This document shows positions 1 through 8,557 of a stretch of 64,000 bases of DNA, in pieces. Origin of the DNA: Arthrobacter woluwensis. Lineage in GTDB: Bacteria; Actinomycetota; Actinomycetes; Actinomycetales; Micrococcaceae. Location: positions 3,286,001 to 3,350,000 of the forward strand of contig NZ_JAUSXR010000001.1 in NCBI RefSeq assembly GCF_030816155.1, in the 5' to 3' direction. A program made the position numbers and the translations under genes. Each line of letters begins with the position of its first letter. Position 1 is the stretch's first letter. A model generated the notes under the pieces. The model searched no databases. It saw only the letters and a list, made by a program, of their open reading frames with translations, and was not told the origin of the DNA.

Positions 1-541
1 TGAAGACGGGCATGTCCGAGAAGATCGCCATCGAGATCAGGAAGGTGATCACGGCGGTGACGGTGGCCAGCACGTACCCGACCACGGCCAGGATGATCGC
101 CTTGGCCGCGAACACCGGAAGGCGCTGAGGCGTGGCGGACATGGTGGAACGGATCATGCCGGTGGCGAATTCGCTCGAGAGGAACAGCACCGCGAGGGAG
201 CCGAGGACCAGGACGGCGATCTGAAGGCCGGCGTTCGGCAGGTTGTAGAGGTCGATGCCGCTGCCCTGGCCGATCGAGGACTGCAGTTCCTGAGCGGACG
301 GCTTGGCGCCCATCTTGCTGGCCTGATCGATCATGGTCTCGAAGATCGTGTGGCGGACCCAGGCGGTCAGCGCGCCGACACCCACAGCCGCGACGGCGGT
401 GCACGCCAGCAGCCAGATGGTGGAGCGGAGGCTCCAGAACTTGATCCATTCGCTGCGCAGCAGGCCGAGGAAGCTCCAGTTGCCGGTGGTGGCCCCCTGG
501 GCGGGGGCCTTCTGCGTCGTGTTCAAAGTCTGTGTGCTCAT
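1..541 (-). CDS. ABC transporter permease, ABC-2 type (C-terminus cut by window edge)
   Basis: Membrane subunit of an ABC exporter. Reading leftward from ATG at 541, the visible 180 residues begin with a short soluble tail, then a segment around SEWIKFWSLRST that is typical of ABC-2 permeases driven by BcrA/DrrA-like ATPases, a first membrane helix (about residues 40-60), a loop with a GSGIDLYNLPNAG stretch, and two more hydrophobic helices before the window ends. The ATPase partner lies immediately upstream with a 9-base gap, so the two are co-transcribed. The substrate cannot be read from sequence; relatives export drugs, peptides or lipids. The stop lies outside the window. Confidence 0.85.
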   Translation of the reverse strand, partial: MSTQTLNTTQKAPAQGATTGNWSFLGLLRSEWIKFWSLRSTIWLLACTAVAAVGVGALTAWVRHTIFETMIDQASKMGAKPSAQELQSSIGQGSGIDLYNLPNAGLQIAVLVLGSLAVLFLSSEFATGMIRSTMSATPQRLPVFAAKAIILAVVGYVLATVTAVITFLISMAIFSDMPVF

Positions 542-550
542 CACTGTCCC

Positions 551-1525
551 CTAGTTCCCGAAGCCCTGGCCATCGGCGGGACCGGCCGCCGCGGCGTGAG
601 CGTGAGTGGCGTTGGCCATGCTGAAGTCGGACTGGTATTCGGCGGCCCCGCGCGTCAACTCGAAGTACGCCTGCTCGAGGGAGGCCTCCTGCGGCGTCAG
701 CTCGTACAGGAGGATCTGACGCTCCAGCGCTGCGCGGGCGATGTCCCGCGTGTCCAGGCCGGAGACCTCGAGGGTCTCGTGGGCGGACTGGCTGACGGAG
801 ACGCCGGGAGCCGCGAGTGCCGCGGCGAGTTCCGCCGACTGCGGCGTTCTGACCAGGGCTTTCTTCTGCTGGACACCCGCGATCAGCTCCTGCACGGACA
901 TGTCCGCGAGGATCTGACCGCGGCCGATCACCAGCAGGTGGTCAGCGGTCTGAGCCATTTCGCTCATCAGATGGGAGGAGAGGAAGACCGTCTTGCCCTG
1001 CCCGGCGAGGTAGCGGACCAGGTTCCTGACCCAGTGCACACCCTCGGGGTCGAGGCCGTTGACGGGCTCGTCCAGGATGAGGGTCTGGGGGTCGCCCAGC
1101 AGTGCGTTGGCGATGCCGAGCCGCTGGCCCATGCCCAGCGAGAACCCGCCGGCACGCTTCTTGGCCACCTCGGTCAGGCCGGTCATGGCCATCACCTCGT
1201 GGACCCGGCTCAGCGGGATGTCGTGGGTGGCGGCCATGGCGCGGAGGTGGTTGTAGGCGCTCCGGCCGGTGTGCACGGCCTTGGCGTCCAGGAGCGCGCC
1301 CACCTCACGCAGCGGCGCCTTGTGCTGGGCGAACGGCTTCCCGTTGACGGTCACGTGCCCGGCGGTCGGCTTGTCCAGCCCCATGATCATGCGCATGGTG
1401 GTGGACTTCCCGGCGCCGTTCGGCCCCAGGAAGCCCGTGACCCTGCCTGGCTGGACGGTGAAGCTGATGCCGGAAACAGCGGTCTTGGGTCCGTACTGCT
1501 TGCGCAAGCCTTGTGCTTGGATCAT
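551..1525 (-). CDS. ABC transporter ATP-binding protein (BcrA/DrrA-like)
   Basis: Nucleotide-binding subunit that powers the permease just downstream. The 324-residue protein has a Walker A motif GPNGAGKST at about residues 34-42, an ABC signature FSLGMGQRLG near 135-145, and Walker B LILDEP with the following D-loop NGLDPEG. A switch histidine is present in SSHLMSEM. The C-terminal 100 residues resemble the regulatory extension of drug/bacteriocin exporter ATPases. The start ATG at 1525 gives the normal family N-terminus. Together with the permease this makes a two-gene exporter; the exported compound is unknown. Confidence 0.9.
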   Translation of the reverse strand: MIQAQGLRKQYGPKTAVSGISFTVQPGRVTGFLGPNGAGKSTTMRMIMGLDKPTAGHVTVNGKPFAQHKAPLREVGALLDAKAVHTGRSAYNHLRAMAATHDIPLSRVHEVMAMTGLTEVAKKRAGGFSLGMGQRLGIANALLGDPQTLILDEPVNGLDPEGVHWVRNLVRYLAGQGKTVFLSSHLMSEMAQTADHLLVIGRGQILADMSVQELIAGVQQKKALVRTPQSAELAAALAAPGVSVSQSAHETLEVSGLDTRDIARAALERQILLYELTPQEASLEQAYFELTRGAAEYQSDFSMANATHAHAAAAGPADGQGFGN

Positions 1526-1685
1526 GCCTGGTCCTCGCTTTTCGATGATGCGATCGGTGTCGGCTCCTGCCAGGTTCGGCTGGCGAAGTGCCCTGCTTCC
1601 AGGCTATCCAGCGGGATCGCGGCATGCCTCTGTCCGGCGGATGATTCCCGACGACGCCGGTACGCCCTCAGGTGGACCCCGGCGG

Positions 1686-2861
1686 TCAGCGGGGCGTACG
1701 TTCCACGCTGAGCGGCTTGGCTGCCGACGCCAGGACGGCGGCGAGCACGATCGGGATCCCGATGAACAACAGTGCATTGCGGACGCCGAGGTGGTCAGCC
1801 AGGAAGCCCAGCACGGGCGGCCCCGCCAGGAACGCCACGTAGCCCACCGTGGACACCACGGAGACACGCGCCGCGGCCAGGCGCGGATCGTCGGCGGCGG
1901 CGGACATGCCCATGGGGAAGGTCAGCGCGGCGCCCGCACCCCACAGGAGAGCCCCCAGGATCGCGAGCCAGAGAGTGCCGCTCCAGCAGAACAGGGCCAG
2001 ACCGGCCGCGGCCGCGAGCATGCTGCCGCGCAGCACGGCCACGCGTCCGAAGCGGTCGATCAGGCCCGCGCCCAGCACCCGGAACACGGTCATGCCGGCA
2101 ACGAACACCGCGAAGACGAGCGCGCCCGTCGATTCACTCTGGTGCAGACCGTCCACGGTGCCCTTGGCGATCCAGTCGTTCCCGGCGCCCTCGCTCAGGG
2201 TCGCGCCCATGACCACCACGCCGATGAGCAAGGTGCGGAGTTCCTTCCAGGCGAACATCCGGCCACCGGCTGGCACGTCGTCCTGGTCTTCCGGGGCATG
2301 GGGCAGGAAGTAACGCGGCGCCGCGAGGCCCATCACCAGGACGAGGACCGCGATGCCGATCATGTGCGCGGGCAGGCCGACGCCCACGGCGGAGAGACCC
2401 GCACCCAGGAGGGCTCCCACGAACGCGCCTCCGCTGAACGCCGCGTGGAACTGCGGCATGATGGTGCGCCGCAGCTGGTGTTCCACGTCGGCGCCCTCGA
2501 TGTTCTGCGCGACGTCCCACAGCCCGATGCCCACGCCGATCAGCACGAGGCTGCCGCCCGTGACCGGCACGGAGTGCAATGCGAGGCCCGTGGCGACCCC
2601 GGAGACCGCAAGGGCGCAGAAAACACTGGCCACCCGGATGGTGTTGGCGACCCCGATCCGGTTCACGCACCATCCCGCGCTAGGCAGCGCCACGAGCGAT
2701 CCGACCGCCATGCAGAGCAGCAGACCGCCGATCTCGCCGGGGGAGAGCTGCAGGGTCGCGGCGACGGCCGGGATGCGTGACGCCCAACTGGCGAACACGA
2801 GTCCGTTGATGCCGAAGACCACGAAGGTCATGATGGTTGCGCGTCGGAGCTGGATGTTCAC
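1686..2861 (-). CDS. MFS transporter, YbjJ-like
   Basis: A 391-residue major facilitator superfamily carrier with about 12 predicted hydrophobic segments. The N-terminus (FGINGLVFASWASRIPAVAA) has the SWASRIP signature of the YbjJ/inner-membrane MFS group related to fucose-permease-type carriers. The start is a GTG at 2861; it overlaps by four bases (GTGA) a TGA that closes another frame of the upstream gene, which suggests translational coupling with the glycosyltransferase. Substrate unknown. Confidence 0.85.
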   Translation of the reverse strand: MNIQLRRATIMTFVVFGINGLVFASWASRIPAVAATLQLSPGEIGGLLLCMAVGSLVALPSAGWCVNRIGVANTIRVASVFCALAVSGVATGLALHSVPVTGGSLVLIGVGIGLWDVAQNIEGADVEHQLRRTIMPQFHAAFSGGAFVGALLGAGLSAVGVGLPAHMIGIAVLVLVMGLAAPRYFLPHAPEDQDDVPAGGRMFAWKELRTLLIGVVVMGATLSEGAGNDWIAKGTVDGLHQSESTGALVFAVFVAGMTVFRVLGAGLIDRFGRVAVLRGSMLAAAAGLALFCWSGTLWLAILGALLWGAGAALTFPMGMSAAADDPRLAAARVSVVSTVGYVAFLAGPPVLGFLADHLGVRNALLFIGIPIVLAAVLASAAKPLSVERTPR

Positions 2862-2940
2862 GGCTGAGCCTCGGCCTCTTCCTTCTGGAGTTCTGCTGTC
2901 TGGAATTCTGCTGTTTGCGGTTCTGCCGGCACGGGTGCGG

Positions 2941-2985
2941 GTGTCACGGGTGCGGGTGTCACGGGTGCGGTCCTCACGGGTGCGG
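2941..2985. repeat. 15-bp tandem repeat at the 3' end of the GT87 gene
   Basis: Three 15-base units starting at 2941, 2956 and 2971 share the core tcacgggtgcgg; a fourth partial unit precedes them at 2929-2940. The GT87 stop codon lies inside the third unit. Because the unit is a multiple of three, copy-number change would keep the frame and only lengthen a Pro/Thr/Val-rich tail. Confidence 0.75.
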
Positions 2986-4455
2986 AGTGTGCTGCGGTGC
3001 TGCGGGTGTGCGCGGGGTCCTGCGGAGCGACGCGCCGAGACGGCGAGGCTCGAGCCTCAGCCGGTCCGGACGGAGGTCGAAGACGCCGCCCTGAGGGTCG
3101 TCCACCCCGCCGGCGCGCACGACGTCGTCGTCCGGATTCACCATGTCCCACACGACCCGGACCATCAGATAGAAGGTGGCGGCCATGTGCAGGAGCACGG
3201 CACAGACATAGTACGGGACGTCGATGTTGTGCTGCGGGCCGCTTCCACTGGCGCCGGCGCCGAGGTACATCCAGATGGCGGCCCAGTGCACCACCTCGGC
3301 CGCCTGCCAGATCAGGAAGTCGCGCCACACAGGGCGCGCGAGCACAGCCAGTGGGATCAGCCAGACCACGAACTGCGGCGAGTAGACCTTGTTGCACAGG
3401 ACAAACGCGGCCACCAGCAGGAAGAGGACCTGCGCCAGTCGCGGACGCTGCGGGACCGACAGCGCCAGGAGCGTGATCAGCAGCGCGACGACGGCGAACG
3501 ACACCACCGCCGCCACGTTCACCTGGGCGGGACTCAGGCCCGGCTGCCCCAGCCGGGCGGCCACGAGGTTCCAGGATTCCCAGAGCGAGGAGAATCCCGC
3601 CCCGCGGGAGAAGGCGAAATCGAAGAAGTACCGAAAGGCGCCGGGGTTGAGCAGCGCGAACGGCAGATTGACCGCGAGCAGCGCCGCGCAGGATCCCAGG
3701 ACCGTCCGGCCGAACGTGCGCATCGTCCCGCTCCGGATCGCGAGGATCAGCACCGCCAGCAGCAGAAGCAGCGGATAGAGCTTGAAGGACGCGCCCACGC
3801 CGATCCAGACCCCGGCCCACACGGGACGGTCGCGCGCGAAGCAGAGCAGGGCGAGCGAGAGCGCGAAAACGGCCCACAGGTCCCAGTTGATGAAGCCTGA
3901 CGTGATCATGCCCGGGGCCAGGGCCACCATCGCGGCGTCCCACTTCCTCCGGCGGGCCAGGCGGGCGATGACCAGCACCGTGCCGATCCAGAGTCCCACC
4001 ACCAGAAGGGAGTTGAGGTCGAAGTAGCCGAGCGCACGCTGCGCGCCGTCTCCGCTCGCCGGGACGGCCAGCGCCGTCACCGCCGCGACGACGCCGAGCA
4101 GCACCGGATACTCGAAGCGGACATCCGGCGTGAAGACCGGGAGGGACCCGCCCGCGAAGGCCGGCCCGCCGAGAAGGGTGGGGAAGTCCGAGTGGCACGT
4201 GGCGTAGTACGCTCCGGCCCCGGCCCAGCCCTGGACACGGCAGGACGATTTGATGGCGAGTGCGAGGAGCGCGGCGACCACGGTGAGCAGCACCAGGACC
4301 CGGTCCACGGTGAAGAAACCGGGGGAGACCACTCCCGGCGCGGTCCGGCGGCCGAGTGGTCCGCCCACGAGCTCCGTGAAACGGCTCAGCAGCGAGTCCG
4401 TCCGGGAGGGCACCACGAGCCGCATCCGGGTCCTGGGAGCGCCATGTCCTGCCAT
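2974..4455 (-). CDS. GT87 (DUF2029) family membrane glycosyltransferase
   Basis: A 493-residue multi-pass membrane protein resembling the GT-C glycosyltransferases of the DUF2029/GT87 family, such as actinobacterial polyprenyl-phosphomannose-dependent mannosyltransferases. Visible marks are an early CHSDFPTLLG loop, FEYPVLLG, INWDLWAVF, SFKLYPLLLL and NKVYSPQFVVWLIPL, in the order usual for the family. It would transfer a sugar from a lipid-linked donor on the outer face of the membrane; the acceptor is unknown. The last 30 residues run into a region of 15-base tandem repeats where a second frame stays open to 2858 and ends in a GTGA overlap with the MFS gene, so the true C-terminus is uncertain. 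Confidence 0.8.
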   Translation of the reverse strand: MAGHGAPRTRMRLVVPSRTDSLLSRFTELVGGPLGRRTAPGVVSPGFFTVDRVLVLLTVVAALLALAIKSSCRVQGWAGAGAYYATCHSDFPTLLGGPAFAGGSLPVFTPDVRFEYPVLLGVVAAVTALAVPASGDGAQRALGYFDLNSLLVVGLWIGTVLVIARLARRRKWDAAMVALAPGMITSGFINWDLWAVFALSLALLCFARDRPVWAGVWIGVGASFKLYPLLLLLAVLILAIRSGTMRTFGRTVLGSCAALLAVNLPFALLNPGAFRYFFDFAFSRGAGFSSLWESWNLVAARLGQPGLSPAQVNVAAVVSFAVVALLITLLALSVPQRPRLAQVLFLLVAAFVLCNKVYSPQFVVWLIPLAVLARPVWRDFLIWQAAEVVHWAAIWMYLGAGASGSGPQHNIDVPYYVCAVLLHMAATFYLMVRVVWDMVNPDDDVVRAGGVDDPQGGVFDLRPDRLRLEPRRLGASLRRTPRTPAAPQHTPHP

Positions 4456-4550
4456 GTCACGAGCCTACCGGCCAGGATGCGTCCAGCACCGGGCGTGACG
4501 GGGCCGAACTTGACAGTGCCAGGGCGACCCCGTCCCGGCCCGGGACACAC

Positions 4551-4581
4551 GGAAGCCCCGGGTGTCTGCTTCACCCGGGGC
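4551..4581. terminator. Strong hairpin, likely terminator of the small-peptide locus
   Basis: Two perfectly complementary arms (ggaagccccgggtg and its reverse complement) flank a 3-7 base loop. There is no clear T-run, but the stem is long and GC-rich and it sits just beyond the last small ORF (stop at 4661, minus strand) and upstream of the GT87 start region. It could stop transcription from the right. Confidence 0.6.
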
Positions 4582-4660
4582 TTCCGCCGGTGCTGCGGCG
4601 CCTGTGCGTCTGAAGGCGCCGCGGTCTGTGGTCGCCACGTCGAGCCGTCTGTCAGTACGG

Positions 4661-4798
4661 CTAGCGCAGCGTGTTCATCAGGTGGATCTGGACGAACACG
4701 TCATCACGGGTCTGCTCCAGGGTCCGGCTGCTGATCTCCTGGTTGCTGAACCGGTTCTGCTGCTGGAAGACCAGGGATTCTTTGGGAAACTTCCTCAT
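4661..4798 (-). CDS. Small protein, 45 aa, unknown
   Basis: An open frame from ATG 4798 to TAG 4661 that encodes a polar peptide beginning MRKFPKESLVFQQQNRFSNQ and ending VFVQIHLMNTLR. The start overlaps the stop of the next upstream small ORF by four bases (ATGA), and a G-rich Shine-Dalgarno-like run (aagggggg) lies about 10 bases upstream. No family was recognised. The base composition is lower in G+C than neighbouring genes. The overlap and ribosome-binding sites argue for real translation; the function is open (peptide precursor, toxin-antitoxin-like pair or regulator are all possible). Confidence 0.45.
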   Translation of the reverse strand: MRKFPKESLVFQQQNRFSNQEISSRTLEQTRDDVFVQIHLMNTLR

Positions 4799-4935
4799 GA
4801 GGGCACACCCCCCTTCGTGTGGTGCGGGTTCTTGTCGCGGAGCTCGGGGCTCCGGGACCTGGACGATGCCTTGCTGACACGCTTCATGTGTCTCGGCGAG
4901 GCGGGAATGGGGTCATCAAAAGCGACGATGATCAT
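4795..4935 (-). CDS. Small protein, 46 aa, unknown, coupled to the next
   Basis: ATG at 4935, preceded by agaggaaatc as a good ribosome-binding site, to TGA at 4795. The product starts MIIVAFDDPIPASPRHMKRV and has a basic, serine-rich middle and the tail HHTKGGVPS. The TGA overlaps the ATG of the 45-aa ORF, a typical translational-coupling arrangement. It lies downstream of a structured element and of a 30-aa ORF on the same strand. No homologue recognised. Confidence 0.45.
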   Translation of the reverse strand: MIIVAFDDPIPASPRHMKRVSKASSRSRSPELRDKNPHHTKGGVPS

Positions 4936-5106
4936 GATTTCCTCTGTTTTCGGGCGCGGTGAATCAACAGTGAAATGCCGGGAAAGAATTCAGTGCCGAG
5001 GGCATGGGAATTCCACAAAAGAAATCCACAAAAGAATTCAGGGTGCGCTGATGCGTATGCCGGAATTCATCAAGAACCGGGGTGCATCAGTGTGAGAATG
5101 CCCGCA

Positions 5107-5219
5107 GGCGGAGTGGCAGGACTACGCTGCCGTGAGGAGCGGTTCCCGCAACCTGGCGGGAACCGGACGCAGAACTACGCTGCGCGCCGGAGCCAAGTAC
5201 GGGAGGCTGCCACTCCGCC
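5107..5219 (-). promoter_or_regulatory. Structured element: nested inverted repeats with a duplicated 10-mer
   Basis: Outer arms 5107-5119 and 5207-5219 are exact 13-base reverse complements. Inside, 5141-5149 and 5156-5164 form a 9-bp hairpin (ggttcccgc) with a 6-base loop. The 10-mer actacgctgc occurs at 5121-5130 and again at 5174-5183, flanking the inner hairpin. In the minus direction it overlaps the end of the 30-aa ORF and precedes the two coupled small ORFs, as an attenuator or structured 5' leader would. No known riboswitch class was recognised. Confidence 0.5.
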
Positions 5220-5267
5220 AACCATGTGCACATCCGTGTACAGTGCGGTGATCTTGGTGATATTCAT
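5175..5267 (-). CDS. Small ORF, 30 aa, possible leader peptide
   Basis: ATG at 5267 has one of the best Shine-Dalgarno sequences in the window (aaaaggagg, six to seven bases upstream). The peptide starts MNITKITALYTDVHMVGGVA and ends with a basic tail TWLRRAA; stop TAG at 5175. The last third of the ORF forms one arm of the inverted repeat 5107-5219, so ribosome progress would disturb that structure. This is the layout of a regulatory leader peptide, but a peptide product in its own right cannot be excluded. Confidence 0.45.
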   Translation of the reverse strand: MNITKITALYTDVHMVGGVAASRTWLRRAA

Positions 5268-5638
5268 GTCGCAACCTCCTTTTCTCTTGACGCCGATAGT
5301 TACCATCCCGGTCCGGCACGCAGTGGTCGCACGAAGCGATGCCAGAGGGCACTGACCGGGTTTCGCTCCCTCGCTGTGAAGGGAACAATAAACAACGTAC
5401 AGGAAGTTTTCAGGCTTCGCCAGCCCGGAACCGCACTTTCCTGAAAATTTTCTCAAATTCTTTTCCCGGATACCTGACGGACCGTAATCCGATCCCTCCC
5501 GGAGGGGAATTCCCGGTGACCCGGGAGCCTGATGACGGGGAACGGAGAACGCCCCCGGCAGAGGTTCCAGGGGCGTCGTCGGAGGCCGCGCCCGAGCGGG
5601 CGGCGAGCTGGTCCGTGAAGTGTTCAGTGGTGGGAGGT

Positions 5639-6223
5639 CTACAGACCCCAGGACACGACGGCGGGCGTCTTCTTATCCCAGCCGAGCGTGCACACGCGCG
5701 CGGTGCCCAGCAGGAAGTGCCGGCCCTCGACGGGATCGAGTTCCAGCCAGCGGGCCGCCAGGATGCGGCAGAAGTGGCCGTGGGCGACCACGAGCACGTC
5801 GCCGGCGCCACCGGAACGGACACGCTCGACGATCCGGTCAGCCCGTTCCGCCACCTCGTCGATCGTCTCGCCGTTCGGCACACCGTCGGTCCAGATCAGG
5901 TAGCCGGGGTTCTTCGCGCGCACGTCCGCGGAGTTGACGCCCTCGTAGTCCCCGTAATTCCACTCCACCGCGTTCGGCTCCGGCTGGGCCTCCGGGAAAC
6001 CTGCCAGCTCGGCGGTGCGCCGGGCCCGCTGCAGGGGAGAGGTCAGCACCTCACGGAACTCCACATCCTTGAGAACCCCTCCGGCGCGGAGCGCCTGCCG
6101 CTCGCCCTCCTCGGTGAGCGGCAGATCGGTCAGGCCGGTGTACTGGCCGCTCTTGGACCATTCGGTCTCTCCGTGGCGCAGGAGCCACAGCTGGGGGAGA
6201 TCCGTGTTCGGGGTGGCGTTCAT
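5639..6223 (-). CDS. Histidine phosphatase family protein (phosphoglycerate-mutase-like)
   Basis: A 194-residue cytoplasmic phosphatase of the histidine phosphatase superfamily. The catalytic RHGET motif is at residues 16-20, the second conserved arginine in TSPLQRARRTAEL, the acid/base glutamate in WNYGDYEG, and the second catalytic histidine in VVAHGHFCRIL. It has the length of broad-specificity phosphatases rather than of glycolytic GpmA, which is about 50 residues longer. It lies 9 bases after the cca stop on the same strand, so the two are probably co-transcribed. Substrate unknown. Confidence 0.85.
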   Translation of the reverse strand: MNATPNTDLPQLWLLRHGETEWSKSGQYTGLTDLPLTEEGERQALRAGGVLKDVEFREVLTSPLQRARRTAELAGFPEAQPEPNAVEWNYGDYEGVNSADVRAKNPGYLIWTDGVPNGETIDEVAERADRIVERVRSGGAGDVLVVAHGHFCRILAARWLELDPVEGRHFLLGTARVCTLGWDKKTPAVVSWGL

Positions 6224-6232
6224 GGCTGTCCT

Positions 6233-7802
6233 TCAGTCTTTCCGGCCGTCGACGGCGGCCTGCTGCGCTGGGTTTTCAACGGCTGGGGAGCCCTTGGCCG
6301 GTTTCTCTGCGGCTGGCTTCTCTGCGGCCGCCTGGTCCGCGACGGCGCCCTCCGGGGACGCCTGGGATTCCGGCTGCTGCGCCCACCAGGAACGCAGCTC
6401 CTCCTCGGCCCGCTCGGGATCGAGAGGACCGTGCTCCATCCTCAGCTCGAGGAGGTGCTTGTAGGCGCGGCCCACCACGGGACCGGGGCGGAGATCCAGG
6501 AGCTGCATGATCTGCTGGCCGTCCAGATCCGGGCGGACCGCGTCGAGCACTTCGCGCTCCCGCAGCTCGGCGATGCGCTGTTCGAGATCGTCGTAGGCGA
6601 ACGCCAGGCGCTCGGCCTTCCTGCGGTTCCGGGTGGTCACATCCGAGCGGGTCAGGCGGTGCAGCCGTTCCAGGTGCGGACCGGCATCGGTGATGTACCG
6701 GCGGACCGCGGAATCGGTCCAGCCGGCGTCGCCGTAGCCGTAGAAACGCATGTGCAGCTCCACCAGGCGGGCCACGGCCTTGATGGTGTCGTTGTCGAAA
6801 CGGAGCGCCTTCATGCGCTTGGACACGAGCTTCGCGCCCACCACGTCGTGGTGACGGAAGCTCACGGCACCGCCATCTTCGAAGCGGCGCGTGGCCGGCT
6901 TGCCGATGTCATGCATGAGCGCCGCGAACCGCAGCACGAAGTCCGGTCCCGGCACCGCGCCGTCGTCGTCCGTTTCGAGGTCCGCCGCCTGCTCCAGGAC
7001 CTGCAGCGAGTGCTGGTAGACGTCCTTGTGGCGGTGGTGCTCGTCGGCTTCGAGGCGGAGCGCAGACACCTCGGGCAGCACGCGGTCCGCCAGGCCGGTC
7101 TCCACCAGGAGATCGATGCCCACCCGCGGCCGGGCGCCGTTGATGAGCTTCACCAGCTCGTCCCGGACCCGTTCGGCGGAGATGATGGAAATGCGGTCGG
7201 CCATGTCCGTCATGGCGGCGCGGACGTCGGCGCTGACGCCCACGTCCAGCTGCGAGGCGAAACGCGCGGCCCGCATCATGCGCAGCGGGTCGTCGGAGAA
7301 GGACGCCTCGGCCGTGCCCGGGGTGGCGAGGATGCCGGCGCGCAGATCCCTCAGCCCGCCGAAAGGATCGACGAGCTGGCGGCCGGGCAGCCGCAGCGCC
7401 ATGGCGTTGATGGTGAAATCGCGGCGGAAGAGATCGTCCTCCAGAGAGGTCCCAAAGGCCACTACGGGCTTGCGCGACTCCGGGGTCGTACGACTCGGCC
7501 CGGTACGTGGTGATCTCGATCTGGAAGCCGGCCTTGCGCAGGCCGATGGTGCCGAAGGCCTTGCCGATCTCCCAGTGCGTGTCCGCCCACGGCTTGATGA
7601 TCGCCAGGGTGCGGTCCGGGGTGGCATCGGTGGTGAAGTCGAGGTCCAGGGCGTCCCGGCCCAGGAACAGATCGCGTACCGGTCCGCCGACCAGGGAAAG
7701 GTCATGTCCTGCATCCGCAAAGAGCTGGCCCAGTTCCAGAATCACGGGGTCCAGGTGGAAACCGATCGAGTCGGCCGCGCCACCCTGAAATTCACTCACC
7801 AT
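6233..7802 (-). CDS. cca: CCA tRNA nucleotidyltransferase (frameshifted)
   Basis: Adds or repairs the CCA end of tRNAs. Read from 7802, the N-terminus shows LSLVGGPVRDLFLGRDALDLDFTTDA, the nucleotidyltransferase motif with the DxD metal ligands. At about 7481 the frame breaks and continues one base over as ESRKPVVAFGTSLEDDLFRRDFTINAMAL, then the RNA-binding and HD domain (FAALMHDIGKPATR) and an alanine-rich tail. Removing one base from the run at 7482-7485 restores a 522-residue protein. tRNA maturation depends on this enzyme, so I read the break as a sequence error, not a pseudogene. Confidence 0.88.
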
Positions 7803-7913
7803 AGTGATCCAAGCTTGTCACGTTTCCGTCACCGTCCCCAATGCCGCACCGGCCCCGCCAGCCCGCGCCAGGACGAGGACCGGTCCTCAGGCCACCGAAA
7901 GGTCGATAGAGTT

Positions 7914-8474
7914 ATGGGCATGGCCAATCCAGTACCGAGCGCTCCGAACAGGAGGAACAGCGCGCCCCTGCCCTCGGCGATCGGTGCCCACATTGCGCCA
8001 GCAAACCAGAACTTCACCACTCCTCTGCCCACCGTGGAGGAGGTCTCGGCCGGCGGCGTCGTGGTGGACACCACGTCGCCCCAGCTGCCGGTGGCCATCA
8101 TCGCCCGCATCAACCGCGGAGGCCGGCTGGAATGGTGCCTGCCGAAGGGCCATCCCGAAGGCGCCGAGAGCAATGAAGCCGCCGCGGTCCGGGAGATCGC
8201 GGAGGAGACCGGGATCGAGGGGAGCATCCTCACCCCTCTCGGCAGCATCGACTACTGGTTCACCGTGACCAGCCACCGCGTCCACAAGACCGTGCACCAC
8301 TACCTTCTGGAAGCCACCGGCGGCGAGCTCACCATCGAGAACGATCCGGACCACGAGGCGGTCGACGTCGCGTGGGTCCCTCTGGCCGATCTGGCCCGCC
8401 GTCTCTCCTTCCCCAATGAGCGGCGGATCGCCGACCTCGCACGGGAACTCCTGCCGGGCCACCTGCCCTCCTGA
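7914..8474 (+). CDS. Nudix hydrolase
   Basis: A cytoplasmic pyrophosphohydrolase of about 186 residues. The Nudix box is complete: a glycine followed by the spaced glutamate and REIAEETGI at about residues 78-100, preceded by WCLPKGH. The N-terminal 40 residues are low complexity. ATG at 7914 or 7920 could be used; the first has an aaagg stretch upstream. It is divergent from cca and next to murJ, an arrangement usual near the origin of related actinobacteria. The substrate (nucleotide sugar, oxidised nucleotide, dinucleoside polyphosphate) cannot be inferred. Confidence 0.88.
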   Translation: MGMANPVPSAPNRRNSAPLPSAIGAHIAPANQNFTTPLPTVEEVSAGGVVVDTTSPQLPVAIIARINRGGRLEWCLPKGHPEGAESNEAAAVREIAEETGIEGSILTPLGSIDYWFTVTSHRVHKTVHHYLLEATGGELTIENDPDHEAVDVAWVPLADLARRLSFPNERRIADLARELLPGHLPS

Positions 8475-8557
8475 CAGCCGACCGACAGGCCGCCCGACAG
8501 GGCGTCCCGGCCCGTGCCTCAGGCGGAGGAGCAGCCAGGAGTGAGACGATACTGGGG

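Noticed and set aside
4562..5095. 177-codon plus-strand frame over the small-peptide locus
   Set aside because: No ribosome-binding site; the minus-strand ORFs have proper start signals and coupling.
5175..5456. 93-codon frame extending the 30-aa ORF upstream
   Set aside because: The strong ribosome-binding site is internal, at ATG 5267; the upstream part has unusual composition and no start signal.
6233..7802. cca, trxA, dnaA and sortase considered as pseudogenes or programmed frameshifts
   Set aside because: All five breaks (including DLW-39) are one extra base in a short homopolymer, two are in genes expected to be essential, and no slippery motif with a downstream pseudoknot was seen.
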